DNA of 64,000 nt, taken from positions 124,001-188,000 of the forward strand of contig OZ250179.1 of assembly GCA_965238125.1 (NCBI GenBank). Direction: 5' to 3'. The notes beneath the pieces are model-generated. The model made no database searches and was not told the origin of the DNA. It saw only the letters and a program-made list of their open reading frames with translations. How positions within the stretch are numbered: position 1 is the stretch's first letter; the number at the start of each line of letters is the position of its first letter. Source of the stretch: UBA6623 sp965238125. Lineage in GTDB: Bacteria > Acidobacteriota > Terriglobia > Bryobacterales > UBA6623. The translations under genes and the position numbers were made by a program. Below are positions 26,851 to 35,589 of the stretch, in pieces.

Positions 26851-27294
26851 ATGACCCGAACTACCGTGACATGAACCATCGATGCACCGATCGACTTGGT
26901 TTTTAGCAGTGTTTCCGATATCGGCAATCTTCCAAACACGGTCCGCGATATCGTCGCCGTTGAGTTCCTATCCGATATCAAATCGGGCGTGGGCACCCGA
27001 TTTCGCGAGACCCGCCTAATGAACGGCAAGGAATCCACGACGGAACTGGAGGTGACGGACTTCATGGAGAACGAGCGTGTTCGTATGGTGGCGGACAGTC
27101 ACGGAACCATATGGGATTCAGTATTCACCGTTAAACCCGCGGGGAAGCACACCGAGTTAGCCCTAACCATGGATGCCAAAGCCCACAAGACCCTACCCAA
27201 GTTTCTGAATCCGCTGATGAAGGGTCTGATTAAGAAGGGGCTTGAGAAACATATGGACGCTGTGAAAGCGTTTTGCGAACAAGGGCATTCGTGA
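26851..27294 (+). pseudogene. SRPBCC (polyketide cyclase-like) protein with an in-frame UGA at codon 8
   Basis: From the ATG at 26851 (GAGGAC upstream) the frame reads MTRTTVT, then TGA (26872-26874), then TIDAPIDLVFSSVSDIGNLP and a normal SRPBCC domain to 27294 (about 147 codons). The strand before the stop and the TIDAP motif are in one frame with no gap. The simplest reading is a CGA-to-TGA nonsense change at a position usually occupied by Arg. A TTG at 26896 could restart but would lose the first beta strand. Members bind hydrophobic ligands in a helix-grip fold. It is downstream of the deoxyribosyltransferase/membrane pair on the same strand. Confidence 0.65.
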
Positions 27295-27353
27295 TCGAGT
27301 CGGGCACGCTTCAGCAGGCGAGCGGGCGCGTTGCCGGTACAAGCGGACAGGTT

Positions 27354-29237
27354 CTACCGGCCTAGGTTCCACTGTAGGCCGACCCGCAGCAGGCGAGGAT
27401 TCCCAATCGTCGGCGTCGGCGAAAAGCCGACCACGAAGCGGCGGTCGAAAGCGTTCTCGGCCGCCAGCAAGGCCCAGACTCCTTTCCTCAGCTTTCTCTT
27501 GGCCTTGAACTGCACGGTCGCGAAGCCGGGCAGAACAAAGCTGTTTAAATCATCTTCAAACTGGAGTGCGTAGGAGCGCAGACCCGCGCTGAGCAGCGTC
27601 TTCTCCGAGGAGTAGAGGATTTGAAACGAGCCCTGGTGCTTCGGCGTCTGGGGCATCCAGCGGTTCGTACTCAATTGCGAGTCGACAAACAAGTACGCAG
27701 CCTCGACGCGTACACGCCGCAGGGTTTTCTGGATTTCGAATTCAACGCCGCGCGAGGTGGCTTGGCCGATGTTTTGGCGCTGCCTGAGCGGGGTCGGGTC
27801 GATGCGGATCGTCGCGTTGCCGATCAAGTCGTCGATTTGCTGCCGGAAGACGGTGGTTCGCACCAGGAAAGAAGAAACGCGCCAGTCCATGCCCGCGTCG
27901 ACCCCGGCCATCGTTTCGGGAGCCAAGCCGTTATTGCCGAGGGTGGTGATATTGCCGACACGAAACTGGCGAAAGAATTCGTTGAGTGTCGGCGCGCGGA
28001 AAGAGCGAAATGCCGAGAGGCGCCAACGTCGCGGGCCTTCGGAAAAAGCGATGCCGCCGCGGGGGCTCCAGAAATCATTTCCGCGGTCGGTGAAATCGTG
28101 CCGCAAACCGCCGTAGAGATTCGCCTTGGAGCCGAGGGCGACATCCCCCTGCACGAAAGCGCCTTGCTGCCAGAGACGCCCGCCGGGCCGACGAACGAAG
28201 CCGGTCGCGACGACGGTGTCGTTGCTGAGCCCTTCGGCGCGGTGCGTGTCGGCGCCGATCAGCAGGTTGCCCTTGCTCCAGCCGCGGGTCCAAAGGATTG
28301 ATCCGCCGGTGTCTTCGGAAGCGACGCGCTGCAGCAAGGTCTGTCGTTCGAAGGTGCGTGTGCCGTTGACGAAGGAGAATGCATTTCTCAGCGCCCCGCG
28401 CGAGTGATAGGCGCTCACGGCCAAGCCGCCGCGCTGATAGGTAACCCCGACGGTTCCCACGGAACTCGAGTTCTCCCGCAGCGCGGTTCCGTTTTGGCGT
28501 CGTTCGCTGACCACGTTGGACTTGAACGTCAGGCGGTCGCGGGTTCCGAAATAATCCAAGCGCAAGTCGCCCACCAGGAAGTCGACGTCGGCGCGACGGT
28601 CGACGCTGCCGCGCAGATTTTCATCGACAATGTGGTAGCCTTCCGAACGCAATCCGCGCACAAAACTCGACACGCCGAATTTCCCAAAAAGGTTCGCGTA
28701 GCCGCCGCGGGCGTCGGCGATGCCGGCGCTGCCGCCCTCGGCCGAGGCCCAGATGTGACGCACCTCGGGGATCCGGGTCAGCACCGAGATCGTTCCGCCC
28801 ATGGCGCGGTCGCCGTAAGCGCTTGTCGTCGCGCCGCGCGAAACCTCGATCACCTCGACGGCGTCGGGATTCATTCGCGACCAATAGACCCACCCGCCAA
28901 AGGGATCGTTCGCCGGGAAACCGTCGTAGAGCACAAGCGTGCGCCCGGCGGCGCTGCTGCCGATGCCGCGCAGCGAAACGCCTTGTGTCGTGGGGTGGGC
29001 TACAAGACTCGAGGAACGGCGAAAGAGGCTGAATCCGGGGATGTCGCGAAGCCGGTCGTCGATATTCACGCCGGGCCGACTATCGAGCGCTGCCGCATCG
29101 ACCGCGGTCACGTAGCCGGAAGATTCCGCTTCCAGGGTCTGGCGGACCGTAATGCTCGTACGCAGCGGCTCGATTTCGATGTCGGCGCTCTGCGCGCACA
29201 GCGCGACCGGAAGGGCAAGCAGCAAGAACAACAACAT
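27354..29237 (-). CDS. TonB-dependent outer-membrane receptor
   Basis: The protein has 627 residues from the ATG at 29237 (an in-frame TTG lies 33 nt upstream), followed by the signal peptide LLFLLLALPVALCAQS. The plug domain spans about 35-150, with VNIDDRLRDIPGFSLFRR, SLRGIGSSAAGRTLVLYDG, VEVIEVSRGATTSAYGDRA and GGTISVLTR. The C-terminal beta-barrel ends in the aromatic-terminated LLRVGLQWNL strand. There is no carboxypeptidase-like N-terminal domain as seen in acidobacterial Oar-type receptors. It would import a siderophore, vitamin or sugar with TonB-ExbBD energy. The ligand is unknown; vitamin B12 is conceivable given the B12 enzyme at 5.8 kb, but there is no direct evidence. Confidence 0.92.
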   Translation of the reverse strand: MLLFLLLALPVALCAQSADIEIEPLRTSITVRQTLEAESSGYVTAVDAAALDSRPGVNIDDRLRDIPGFSLFRRSSSLVAHPTTQGVSLRGIGSSAAGRTLVLYDGFPANDPFGGWVYWSRMNPDAVEVIEVSRGATTSAYGDRAMGGTISVLTRIPEVRHIWASAEGGSAGIADARGGYANLFGKFGVSSFVRGLRSEGYHIVDENLRGSVDRRADVDFLVGDLRLDYFGTRDRLTFKSNVVSERRQNGTALRENSSSVGTVGVTYQRGGLAVSAYHSRGALRNAFSFVNGTRTFERQTLLQRVASEDTGGSILWTRGWSKGNLLIGADTHRAEGLSNDTVVATGFVRRPGGRLWQQGAFVQGDVALGSKANLYGGLRHDFTDRGNDFWSPRGGIAFSEGPRRWRLSAFRSFRAPTLNEFFRQFRVGNITTLGNNGLAPETMAGVDAGMDWRVSSFLVRTTVFRQQIDDLIGNATIRIDPTPLRQRQNIGQATSRGVEFEIQKTLRRVRVEAAYLFVDSQLSTNRWMPQTPKHQGSFQILYSSEKTLLSAGLRSYALQFEDDLNSFVLPGFATVQFKAKRKLRKGVWALLAAENAFDRRFVVGFSPTPTIGNPRLLRVGLQWNLGR

Positions 29238-29282
29238 GGTGGGACCGAAAGCTGGCGGAAGTTCTCTCAAGGCGAAGTTCTC

Positions 29283-30593
29283 TCAAGATTGTAGCGCGCG
29301 GTACGAGCCTTTAGCCGTGACGCGGAATATGAAGCGTGGCACGCCGGTGGCGGCATCAGGCGCTGAAGGCGCTTGTTCGCCTTGGCCGCGGGTGGGTTCG
29401 GATCGTACGGCGGCGAGGAATCCCAGGATTCCGAAGATGTCCGAGGGGGCGACCGACAGCATGCGAACTTCACCGGAGCGAAACCGGATCTCCGTACCGG
29501 CTTGGGACAGCCGCCAAACCAAGGCCGCGCATTGCTGAACCGTCTTTTCGAACGTCGTGTCATCGGCTTCGGATGGCGCGGCGATGGGGGGGGGGCTTGA
29601 CGGGTCGAAGATGATTTCCACTTGCCCGCGGTCGTCTCGCGTGAACTCCCGGACCATCACTTCCCCAGTACGCGCGGTGGCCTTCCAATCGACGAATCGG
29701 GCGCCGTCCTCGGATTGGCCGGGGCGGATTCGGTAGAGATCGTGGCTCTCCCCGCGGGTATGGGCGCGCCGCCCAGCCTCCAAGCTCTCGATCATTTTGT
29801 CGACGGCCCGCGAGGATTCGACCGACGGGTAGACGGTGATTTCTTTCGTGGGGGTCACTCGAGCCCGCCGCTCAACGAAACTGAATGGGAACTTGGTGCG
29901 CAGCCAAAAGACTTGGCTTTCGAAACGGCCGCGGTGGGGGAAGACGGCGGGCGTAGACGCCGTCGCTTTGCCTCCCCCGGCGATCAGCGGGCAGTAAATG
30001 GGTTGCAGGTCGAGGCGCGGCCCCGGGGTCGCGTCGACAACTCGGTCGCCCTTTCGCCGGGCGCGACCGCGCCGCCGCCGCTTCGACGCGACCGCGGCGC
30101 TGATCCAAATCGAATAGGAAAGGACCCGGCGCTTCAAGTTTCGCAGCGTGACGGAGAGATGGAAGGACTGCCGAGCAAAAACGGCGTTGGGTAGCCGGAC
30201 GTCCAGCTGCAAGCCGGACAACACCAGCCGCGAGACGAAGCCGGAAACAAGCATGGCGGCCAGCAGGCAACTCAGGATGAGATACAGCAGATTGTTGCCC
30301 GACAGAATCGCCGCGACGCCGACCACGACCACCAGCAAGAGATAGAAGAACCCTTCATGCGTCAAGCTATAGTCCCAAGCTTCGAACAAGGAACCACGAA
30401 GAAAAGGCGGCCGTAAGCGAGCATGGGAGAGATAGATGACGTAGCAGCACAGCCCGAGCGAGGCGAGCGCGAGCCCGATGCCGGCGGCGAAACGGCCTTG
30501 CTCAAGCAGGTCGACCGCCCCGAACGCCGCGACGACGGCGGCGGCCAGGAAAATGACGGCGCGGTTGAGCTTTTTCGGTTTGGAGGCCGGCAT
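29283..30593 (-). CDS. DUF58-domain protein with N-terminal membrane segments
   Basis: The protein has 436 residues. It has hydrophobic segments at about 10-55 and 78-120. The DUF58 core follows (about 240-330), with the hallmark stretch EAGRRAHTRGESHDLYRIRP continuing to GARFVDWKATARTGEVMVREF. Such proteins usually accompany MoxR ATPases and VWA-domain proteins. No moxR is adjacent here, though a HEAT/VWA gene lies at 56.7 kb. A pure GGGG run near 29586 in the coding region may be indel-prone. The gene is 8 bp downstream of thiL on the same strand, so likely cotranscribed. Confidence 0.88.
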   Translation of the reverse strand: MPASKPKKLNRAVIFLAAAVVAAFGAVDLLEQGRFAAGIGLALASLGLCCYVIYLSHARLRPPFLRGSLFEAWDYSLTHEGFFYLLLVVVVGVAAILSGNNLLYLILSCLLAAMLVSGFVSRLVLSGLQLDVRLPNAVFARQSFHLSVTLRNLKRRVLSYSIWISAAVASKRRRRGRARRKGDRVVDATPGPRLDLQPIYCPLIAGGGKATASTPAVFPHRGRFESQVFWLRTKFPFSFVERRARVTPTKEITVYPSVESSRAVDKMIESLEAGRRAHTRGESHDLYRIRPGQSEDGARFVDWKATARTGEVMVREFTRDDRGQVEIIFDPSSPPPIAAPSEADDTTFEKTVQQCAALVWRLSQAGTEIRFRSGEVRMLSVAPSDIFGILGFLAAVRSEPTRGQGEQAPSAPDAATGVPRFIFRVTAKGSYRALQS

Positions 30594-30600
30594 CGAACGC

Positions 30601-31548
30601 TCAGTCGTCGTTTTCGAAATGTCGGAATCCCCCCGGGCGCAGCAGGCGCGAGCCGTTTGCCGTTTGCAATCTGACTCCCGAACCGGAACGGACGGTTCCG
30701 ATTCGTGTCAGCGGCAGGCCTTCGGATTCGGGCGGAACGAGCCGGTCCGGGCGGGCGGTGAACAACAACTCATACTCTTCGCCGCTATCGAGGGCTTGTT
30801 CGATCGACGCGGCTCGATAGCGGGGCACCCGGGAAGCCTCGATCTCGAAGGCGACCGACGAAGCCGCCGCGAGTTTGGCGGCGTCGGCGGAGAGTCCGTC
30901 GCTAAGGTCGATGGCGGCGGACACGCCGACCTGGCGGCGCAGAAACCGACCGAGGTCCAATCGCGGTTCCGGATAGAGGTGGCGCCGCGCAATGAGGGAG
31001 CGGGTCGAGCCTCGACCCTCCATCAAGTGCGCCAGTCCCAGCGCCGAGCCGCCGAGTCGGCCGGAGACATAGAGGGTGTCGCCCGGCTTCGCGCCCTCGC
31101 GTGTCAGCGCTTTGGCGCGGGGCGCCGAGCCGACAACGGTGAGAACGGCGTTGAAGCTTTCGCCCCGCGCCACGTCGCCTCCCACGAGCGGGGCCTCGAA
31201 TTTCTCGACCGCCGCCGCAAGTCCCCGAAGGTAATGTCCGAGCCAACGACCGCGTGCCCACTTGGGAAGTGATAGAGATAGAAGGACGCAACGCGGTGTG
31301 CCTCCCATGGCGGCGACGTCGCTGACGGCTCTCGCGACGGTCTTGTAACCAAGGGCGTGTGCGGGGTGACGGTTTCGCCGGAAATGGGTTTCCTCGACAA
31401 CTTGGTCCGTGGTCAGCAATAAGTCTTCGCCCCGGGGGGGCTCGTAGACCGCGGCGTCGTCGCCGATGCCGAGGCGCAGGCCTTTAGGCTCGCTGCCGGC
31501 GGCGACGCGGCGAATCGTCTCGATGAGCTGCGATTCGATGGACTCCAT
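30601..31548 (-). CDS. thiL: Thiamine-monophosphate kinase
   Basis: The protein has 315 residues, as expected. The N-terminal GIGDDAAVYEP (about 26-36) and TTDQVVEETHFRRN bind ATP/Mg. VARAVSDVAAMGG, VGGDVARGES, and the AIDLSDGLSADAAKL block near 208-222 are ThiL motifs. GEEYELLFTA lies near 258. The enzyme phosphorylates thiamine monophosphate to the active diphosphate. It is the first gene of a short minus-strand unit with the DUF58 gene. Confidence 0.94.
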   Translation of the reverse strand: MESIESQLIETIRRVAAGSEPKGLRLGIGDDAAVYEPPRGEDLLLTTDQVVEETHFRRNRHPAHALGYKTVARAVSDVAAMGGTPRCVLLSLSLPKWARGRWLGHYLRGLAAAVEKFEAPLVGGDVARGESFNAVLTVVGSAPRAKALTREGAKPGDTLYVSGRLGGSALGLAHLMEGRGSTRSLIARRHLYPEPRLDLGRFLRRQVGVSAAIDLSDGLSADAAKLAAASSVAFEIEASRVPRYRAASIEQALDSGEEYELLFTARPDRLVPPESEGLPLTRIGTVRSGSGVRLQTANGSRLLRPGGFRHFENDD

Positions 31549-31618
31549 CAGCTGATTTTTCAGTTGTGCCGGGCAAGGGCAACCCCCATGAGAGGTCGGT
31601 CATGACCGTACTACGTGG

Positions 31619-31735
31619 TTGACATCTCCATTTTGACCCTGGTAAGGTTCAAGTCTTAACCCCGTAGTTAATGCTACGCGGTCCGGTTGACTTGGACCGC
31701 CAATCCCCTCGGCGCTCTCTTTGGCGGGGTTTTTA
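31619..31735 (+). promoter_or_regulatory. Possible leader RNA with mutually exclusive hairpins and an intrinsic-terminator-like stem
   Basis: TTGACA at 31619 and TAAGGT at 31643 form a possible sigma-70 promoter (18-bp gap, weak -10). Downstream, GCGGTCC (31678-31684) can pair with GGACCGC (31694-31700). CCGCCAA (31697-31703) can instead pair with TTGGCGG (31721-31727), followed by GGTTTTTA. The two stems share 31697-31700, so only one can form, which is the layout of an attenuator or riboswitch. The M23 peptidase gene starts 20 bp after the terminator. Part of 31626-31642 also resembles an IS1380 end. Confidence 0.4.
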
Positions 31736-31755
31736 TCAGTCTTCGCATTGCCGGA

Positions 31756-32640
31756 ATGAGGAAGAACCATTTTATAGTAGTCGTGGCTCACTCGGATCAC
31801 GGCCGCATCAGCCGGGTACACGTTCCTCATTACGCGATCCACATCGTGGCCGCTGTCGTGCTGCTGGCGACGATCGCGAGCATCGGACTGTTTTCCAGTT
31901 ATACCCGCATGGCCGTCAAGGCTTTTGAGTTCAACGAAATGCGCGCCGAGAAAGAGGCGCTGCAGCGCAGGCACGACGAACTCGCCCGGCAAGCGGAAGA
32001 ACGCGGCGTGCAGCTTGAATCGCTGGGGAACCTGGCGACCGAAGTGTCGATGGCTTTCGGCATCAAACGGCAAGCCGACGAGGCGGGCGAGCTGGGACTC
32101 GGACTGTCGTCCGAGCAAAGTTACAGCCGATCGTTGAGTCAATACGACTTCCTACAACAAGTACAGGTTTCGGCCGGGGGCAGCGGTTCGGTGTGGGAGT
32201 GGCTCGAGAACACGACGCCGTCGATTTGGCCGGTGCAAGGGCGCTTGAGCAGTTCTTTCGGTAAGCGCAAAGATCCGTTTGTGGGGACCGGAGGTTTCCA
32301 CGCGGGCGTCGATCTTACGGCGCGCCACGGGACGCCGATCGTCGCGGTGGCGGACGGCATGGTGATACAAAGCGGTTGGTTCGCGAAATACGGTAAGCGC
32401 GTCGTGCTCTCTCATGGCGGCAACGGACTAACGACCCGCTACGCTCACATGAGTGAGTTCTTCGTGCGTCCGGGGCAAGTCGTGCGGCGCGGTGAAGTGA
32501 TCGGGCGCGTCGGACGGACCGGAAGAACCACCTCACCCCATCTCCACTACGAAGTTCGCTACCTCGGCACGCCCCTCAATCCCTACAAATACCTGCGGCG
32601 CCCGCTCAACCAGCGAGTAGGCTTTCGCGTCGCCGACTAG
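31756..32640 (+). CDS. M23-family peptidase, membrane-anchored (murein hydrolase-like)
   Basis: The protein has 294 residues from the ATG at 31756. A type II-like membrane segment lies at about 26-48 (IHIVAAVVLLATIASIGLF). A coiled coil at about 62-92 (EMRAEKEALQRRHDELARQA) and the LytM/M23 domain at about 155-290 follow. Zinc ligands are visible in FHAGVDLTARHG (H and D) and HLHYEV. The strong conservation of these residues suggests active DD- or LD-endopeptidase activity on peptidoglycan or a regulatory amidase-activator role. It lies just upstream of the mre cluster, consistent with cell-wall elongation. Confidence 0.9.
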   Translation: MRKNHFIVVVAHSDHGRISRVHVPHYAIHIVAAVVLLATIASIGLFSSYTRMAVKAFEFNEMRAEKEALQRRHDELARQAEERGVQLESLGNLATEVSMAFGIKRQADEAGELGLGLSSEQSYSRSLSQYDFLQQVQVSAGGSGSVWEWLENTTPSIWPVQGRLSSSFGKRKDPFVGTGGFHAGVDLTARHGTPIVAVADGMVIQSGWFAKYGKRVVLSHGGNGLTTRYAHMSEFFVRPGQVVRRGEVIGRVGRTGRTTSPHLHYEVRYLGTPLNPYKYLRRPLNQRVGFRVAD

Positions 32641-32864
32641 CTCTGAAGCCAAGCGCAAGCCGGCTTACGCCCCCACAGCGGCGTTCAATGTCCTTTTTCT
32701 CTCCGTTAGGCCTCTAACCGCTTGCATATAAAAGGTTTCTGCTGTTACCGTGAGAGAAGCGGCTCGATCGTGGAGGATGCGTTCGTGCGGCATCCGACAG
32801 TGTCCGCGGGCGGGCGATTCGACCCGCTGTGTCGCGCGGCGTCCGCGAGGCGAGGTAATTCATC
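32641..32864 (+). promoter_or_regulatory. Leader region of the mre operon
   Basis: This is 224 bp between the peptidase gene and mreB. An AT-rich CATATAAAAGG at about 32725-32735 offers a -10-like TATAAA in otherwise GC-rich sequence, without a good -35. GCGAGG at about 32850-32855 is the ribosome binding site. No further structure was assigned. Confidence 0.35.
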
Positions 32865-33896
32865 TTGGCCATGAACGTCCGGTCTCTGTTTAGTTTGTTT
32901 TCCCGCGATCTTGCGATCGATCTCGGGACGGCCAACACGCTGGTGTCGATCCGGGGCAAGGGCATTGTCGTCAACGAGCCTTCCATCGTTGCGCTGAACA
33001 AGAACAACGGAGAGGTCGAGGCGGTGGGGCGCGAGGCCAAGGAAATGGTGGGCCGCACGCCGGGCCACATCGTTGCGATTCGGCCCATGAAGGACGGCGT
33101 GATCGCGGACTTCAAGGTCACCGAAAAGATGCTGACCTATTTCATCCAGAAGTCCCACAATCGCAAGATGCTGGTGCATCCGCGTATTGTAATCGGGGTG
33201 CCGAGCGAAATCACGCCGGTCGAGGAGCGGGCGGTGCGCGACTCGGCCTATCGCGCGCATGCCAGCGAGGTGCACTTGGTCGAACAGGCCATGGTGGCGG
33301 CGATCGGCGCGGGATTGCCGATTACCGAACCGTGCGGCAATATGGTGGTCGATATCGGCGGCGGGACAACGGACGTAGCGGTCATTTCGATGTCGGGCAT
33401 CGTGTATTCGCGCTCGGTGCGTGTAGCGGGCAACGAGATGGACGAAGCGATCATCAATTACCTGAAACGGAAGTACAATTTGCTGGTCGGCGAACGCACG
33501 GCCGAGCAGGTGAAGATCGAAATCGGCTCGGCTTTTGAACTCGATGAACCGATCGAGATGGAGATCAAGGGACGTAACTTGATCGAGGGCGTGCCGCGGA
33601 CGGTAACCGTGAACGACACCGAGATTCGCGAGGCTCTTGCCGATTGCGTCAACACGATCATGAACGCGGTTCGCGTGGCCCTCGAACGCACGCCGCCCGA
33701 GTTGAGCGCCGACATCAGCGATCGCGGCATCGTGCTCACGGGTGGCGGGGCGCTGCTTCGCAATCTTGATCTCCGTATTCGGGAAGAGACGGGCTTGCCG
33801 GTTTCGATCGCCGAAGACCCGTTGGCTTCGGTGGTGATCGGCACCAGCCGCATGCTGAGCGACTTCAAGCTGCTGCGCCGTATTTCACTGGAATGA
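32865..33896 (+). CDS. mreB: Rod shape-determining protein MreB
   Basis: The protein has 343 residues of actin-fold ATPase. Phosphate-1 motif DLAIDLGTANTLV, the IGVPSEITPVEERAV region, phosphate-2 MVVDIGGGTTDVAVIS and the adenosine motif IVLTGGGALLRNLD are all intact. MreB filaments organise the elongation machinery under the membrane. The start could be TTG 32865 (9 nt after GAGG, preferred here by spacing) or ATG 32871. It is the first gene of mreB-mreC-mreD-mrdA-rodA, with gaps of 9 bp, 1 bp and two 4-bp overlaps, the classical elongasome operon of rod-shaped bacteria. Confidence 0.97.
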   Translation: MAMNVRSLFSLFSRDLAIDLGTANTLVSIRGKGIVVNEPSIVALNKNNGEVEAVGREAKEMVGRTPGHIVAIRPMKDGVIADFKVTEKMLTYFIQKSHNRKMLVHPRIVIGVPSEITPVEERAVRDSAYRAHASEVHLVEQAMVAAIGAGLPITEPCGNMVVDIGGGTTDVAVISMSGIVYSRSVRVAGNEMDEAIINYLKRKYNLLVGERTAEQVKIEIGSAFELDEPIEMEIKGRNLIEGVPRTVTVNDTEIREALADCVNTIMNAVRVALERTPPELSADISDRGIVLTGGGALLRNLDLRIREETGLPVSIAEDPLASVVIGTSRMLSDFKLLRRISLE

Positions 33897-33905
33897 GAGC
33901 TCGCC

Positions 33906-35072
33906 GTGTTTGAGTTCTTTCTTCGTTATCGCAACGTGTCGGTCTTGGCCGCGGTCCTGTTGGCCCAGTTTATTCTGCTCGGGTATCAGGTCAAGCGCCA
34001 AGACGACGTGCGGCTGTTGCGGGTTTGGACGGTCGGCGCGATCAGTCCCATCCAAAAGGGCCTCAACCTGGCGACATCCGGATTGGTGAACACCTGGCGG
34101 GATTACATCTGGTTGGTGGGCGCCCGGCGCCAAAACGAGCAACTCCGGGAGCAGGTTTCGCGGCTGAAGCTGGAGAACCAGCAATTTCGGCGAGCTTTGG
34201 CGCGTTTCGATCGCGAAGACGACCTGGCGGCCTACCAACGACAGATCGAATCGGAAACCGTGACGGCCCAAGTCATCGGACACGGTTCGAACCCCAACTC
34301 GAAGGAAATCTTTCTGGACAAGGGAACCGACGACGGCGTTCGGGCCGGCATGCCGGTCATTACGCCGGAGGGCATTGCGGGGCGCGTCCGGGCGGCGTAC
34401 GGCGGGGCGTCGTTGGTTCGTCTGGTCCACGATGTGGAGGCCGGGGTCGGCGTTCTGCTGGCACGTTCGCGGGCGCGCGGTGTGATGAAAGGGAACGGGG
34501 AGCCGCGGGAGTGCCGGGTCGACTACATTCGCGACGATGTCGACGTGGCGGTCGGGGAATGGATTTACACATCGGGCGACGATCGGGTTTATCCCAAGGG
34601 CTTGCCGGTTGGGAAAGTGACGCGGGTGGAGGAGGGCAGTGAATTCCAGCAGATTCATGTGGCGCCGGGAGCCCCGCTGGGCCGGTTGGACGAAGTGTTA
34701 ATCGTGCTTTCGGGCGTCCACGAGTCGATCCCGGAACACCCCCAACCGCAAGCGCCGCAATTCCTGATGCCCCCGCCCGAGCCCGAGACCGCGGTGGGCG
34801 AAGAACTCGCCGCCGGCGGGGAACCGCGCGGGCCCGGAGCCAGGTCGGCGGATCTTCTCACCGACGCCGATCGGGTCCGCGAGCGCTATCGCGCGGTAGC
34901 GGCCGCCCAGGGTCACGTTTTCGGAGAAGGCGCTCCGGGAACGCCCGCGCCGGATTTCAACCTGGATCCGAGTATCCCTCGGCCCGCGGCGCCGGTGAGC
35001 GAGGCTGAGACAGACGAGGCCGCGGTCGACGAAGGTTCCCCGGAAGAAGGAACGGCGGCCGCCGAGCGGTAA
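33906..35072 (+). CDS. mreC: Rod shape-determining protein MreC
   Basis: The protein has 388 residues starting at GTG. A transmembrane helix lies at about 12-27. A coiled coil follows (NEQLREQVSRLKLENQQFRR, about 77-96). The periplasmic beta domain has VIGHGSNPNSKEIFLDKG, VRAGMPVITPEGIAGRV and the later YTSGDDRVYPKGLPVGKV. The last about 100 residues are Pro/Ala/Glu-rich and probably disordered, longer than in the average MreC. It activates PBP2-RodA in the periplasm. Confidence 0.94.
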   Translation: MFEFFLRYRNVSVLAAVLLAQFILLGYQVKRQDDVRLLRVWTVGAISPIQKGLNLATSGLVNTWRDYIWLVGARRQNEQLREQVSRLKLENQQFRRALARFDREDDLAAYQRQIESETVTAQVIGHGSNPNSKEIFLDKGTDDGVRAGMPVITPEGIAGRVRAAYGGASLVRLVHDVEAGVGVLLARSRARGVMKGNGEPRECRVDYIRDDVDVAVGEWIYTSGDDRVYPKGLPVGKVTRVEEGSEFQQIHVAPGAPLGRLDEVLIVLSGVHESIPEHPQPQAPQFLMPPPEPETAVGEELAAGGEPRGPGARSADLLTDADRVRERYRAVAAAQGHVFGEGAPGTPAPDFNLDPSIPRPAAPVSEAETDEAAVDEGSPEEGTAAAER

Positions 35073-35073
35073 C

Positions 35074-35589
35074 ATGCCTGACGACTTGCCGCGCATGGAC
35101 GCCGAGGTTCGCAACCTCCGGCTCCATACCGCGCTCGCGGTGACCGTCATCGCGCTGGCGCTGCAAGTTCACCTGCCGCTCTATTTCGACCAATTGGGGA
35201 ATCTCGATCTGCCGTTGTTGGTGGCGGTCTATCTAACCGTCTTGCGGCGGGACGTCGTAGCGGGGTTGTCGATCGGGGCGGCGGTCGGGTTGGCGCAGGA
35301 CAGTTTGACGCAGGGGCCGATCGGCGTGTTTGGTATTCTCAAGACGGTTATCGGGTATTTGGCGGCCACGGTGAGCCGGTTTATCGAAGTGGATTTCATC
35401 GCCGCGCGCAGCGTGTTGACGGCGCTTTTCTTTCTCATTCACCAACTGATGTTTTGGATTATGGAAGCGGTCTTGTTGGGTAATGAGATTTCAATTGATC
35501 CGGTGGGAACGCTGATTTTCGCGACGATTCACGCCGGGATCGCCGTGTTGTTGTTTCGGTTCCTCGATCAGTTTCGTACGGCGCCGTGA
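35074..35589 (+). CDS. mreD: Rod shape-determining protein MreD
   Basis: The protein has 171 residues, with five to six predicted transmembrane helices and little else, as usual for MreD. LDLPLLVAVYLTVLRRDVVAG and the following GLAQDSLTQGPIGVFG stretch match the family pattern. The stop overlaps the next start (GTGA). Confidence 0.88.
   Translation: MPDDLPRMDAEVRNLRLHTALAVTVIALALQVHLPLYFDQLGNLDLPLLVAVYLTVLRRDVVAGLSIGAAVGLAQDSLTQGPIGVFGILKTVIGYLAATVSRFIEVDFIAARSVLTALFFLIHQLMFWIMEAVLLGNEISIDPVGTLIFATIHAGIAVLLFRFLDQFRTAP

Noticed and set aside
26851..26896. UGA of the SRPBCC gene considered as selenocysteine
   Set aside because: The position is not a redox or catalytic site in the family. A short 5-bp hairpin (TCGAT/ATCGA) lies downstream but is weak, and Arg (CGA) is the expected residue.
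31641..31700. tRNA-like appearance of the leader (GGTTCAAGTC followed by stems)
   Set aside because: No acceptor stem, anticodon arm or cloverleaf of correct dimensions could be built.
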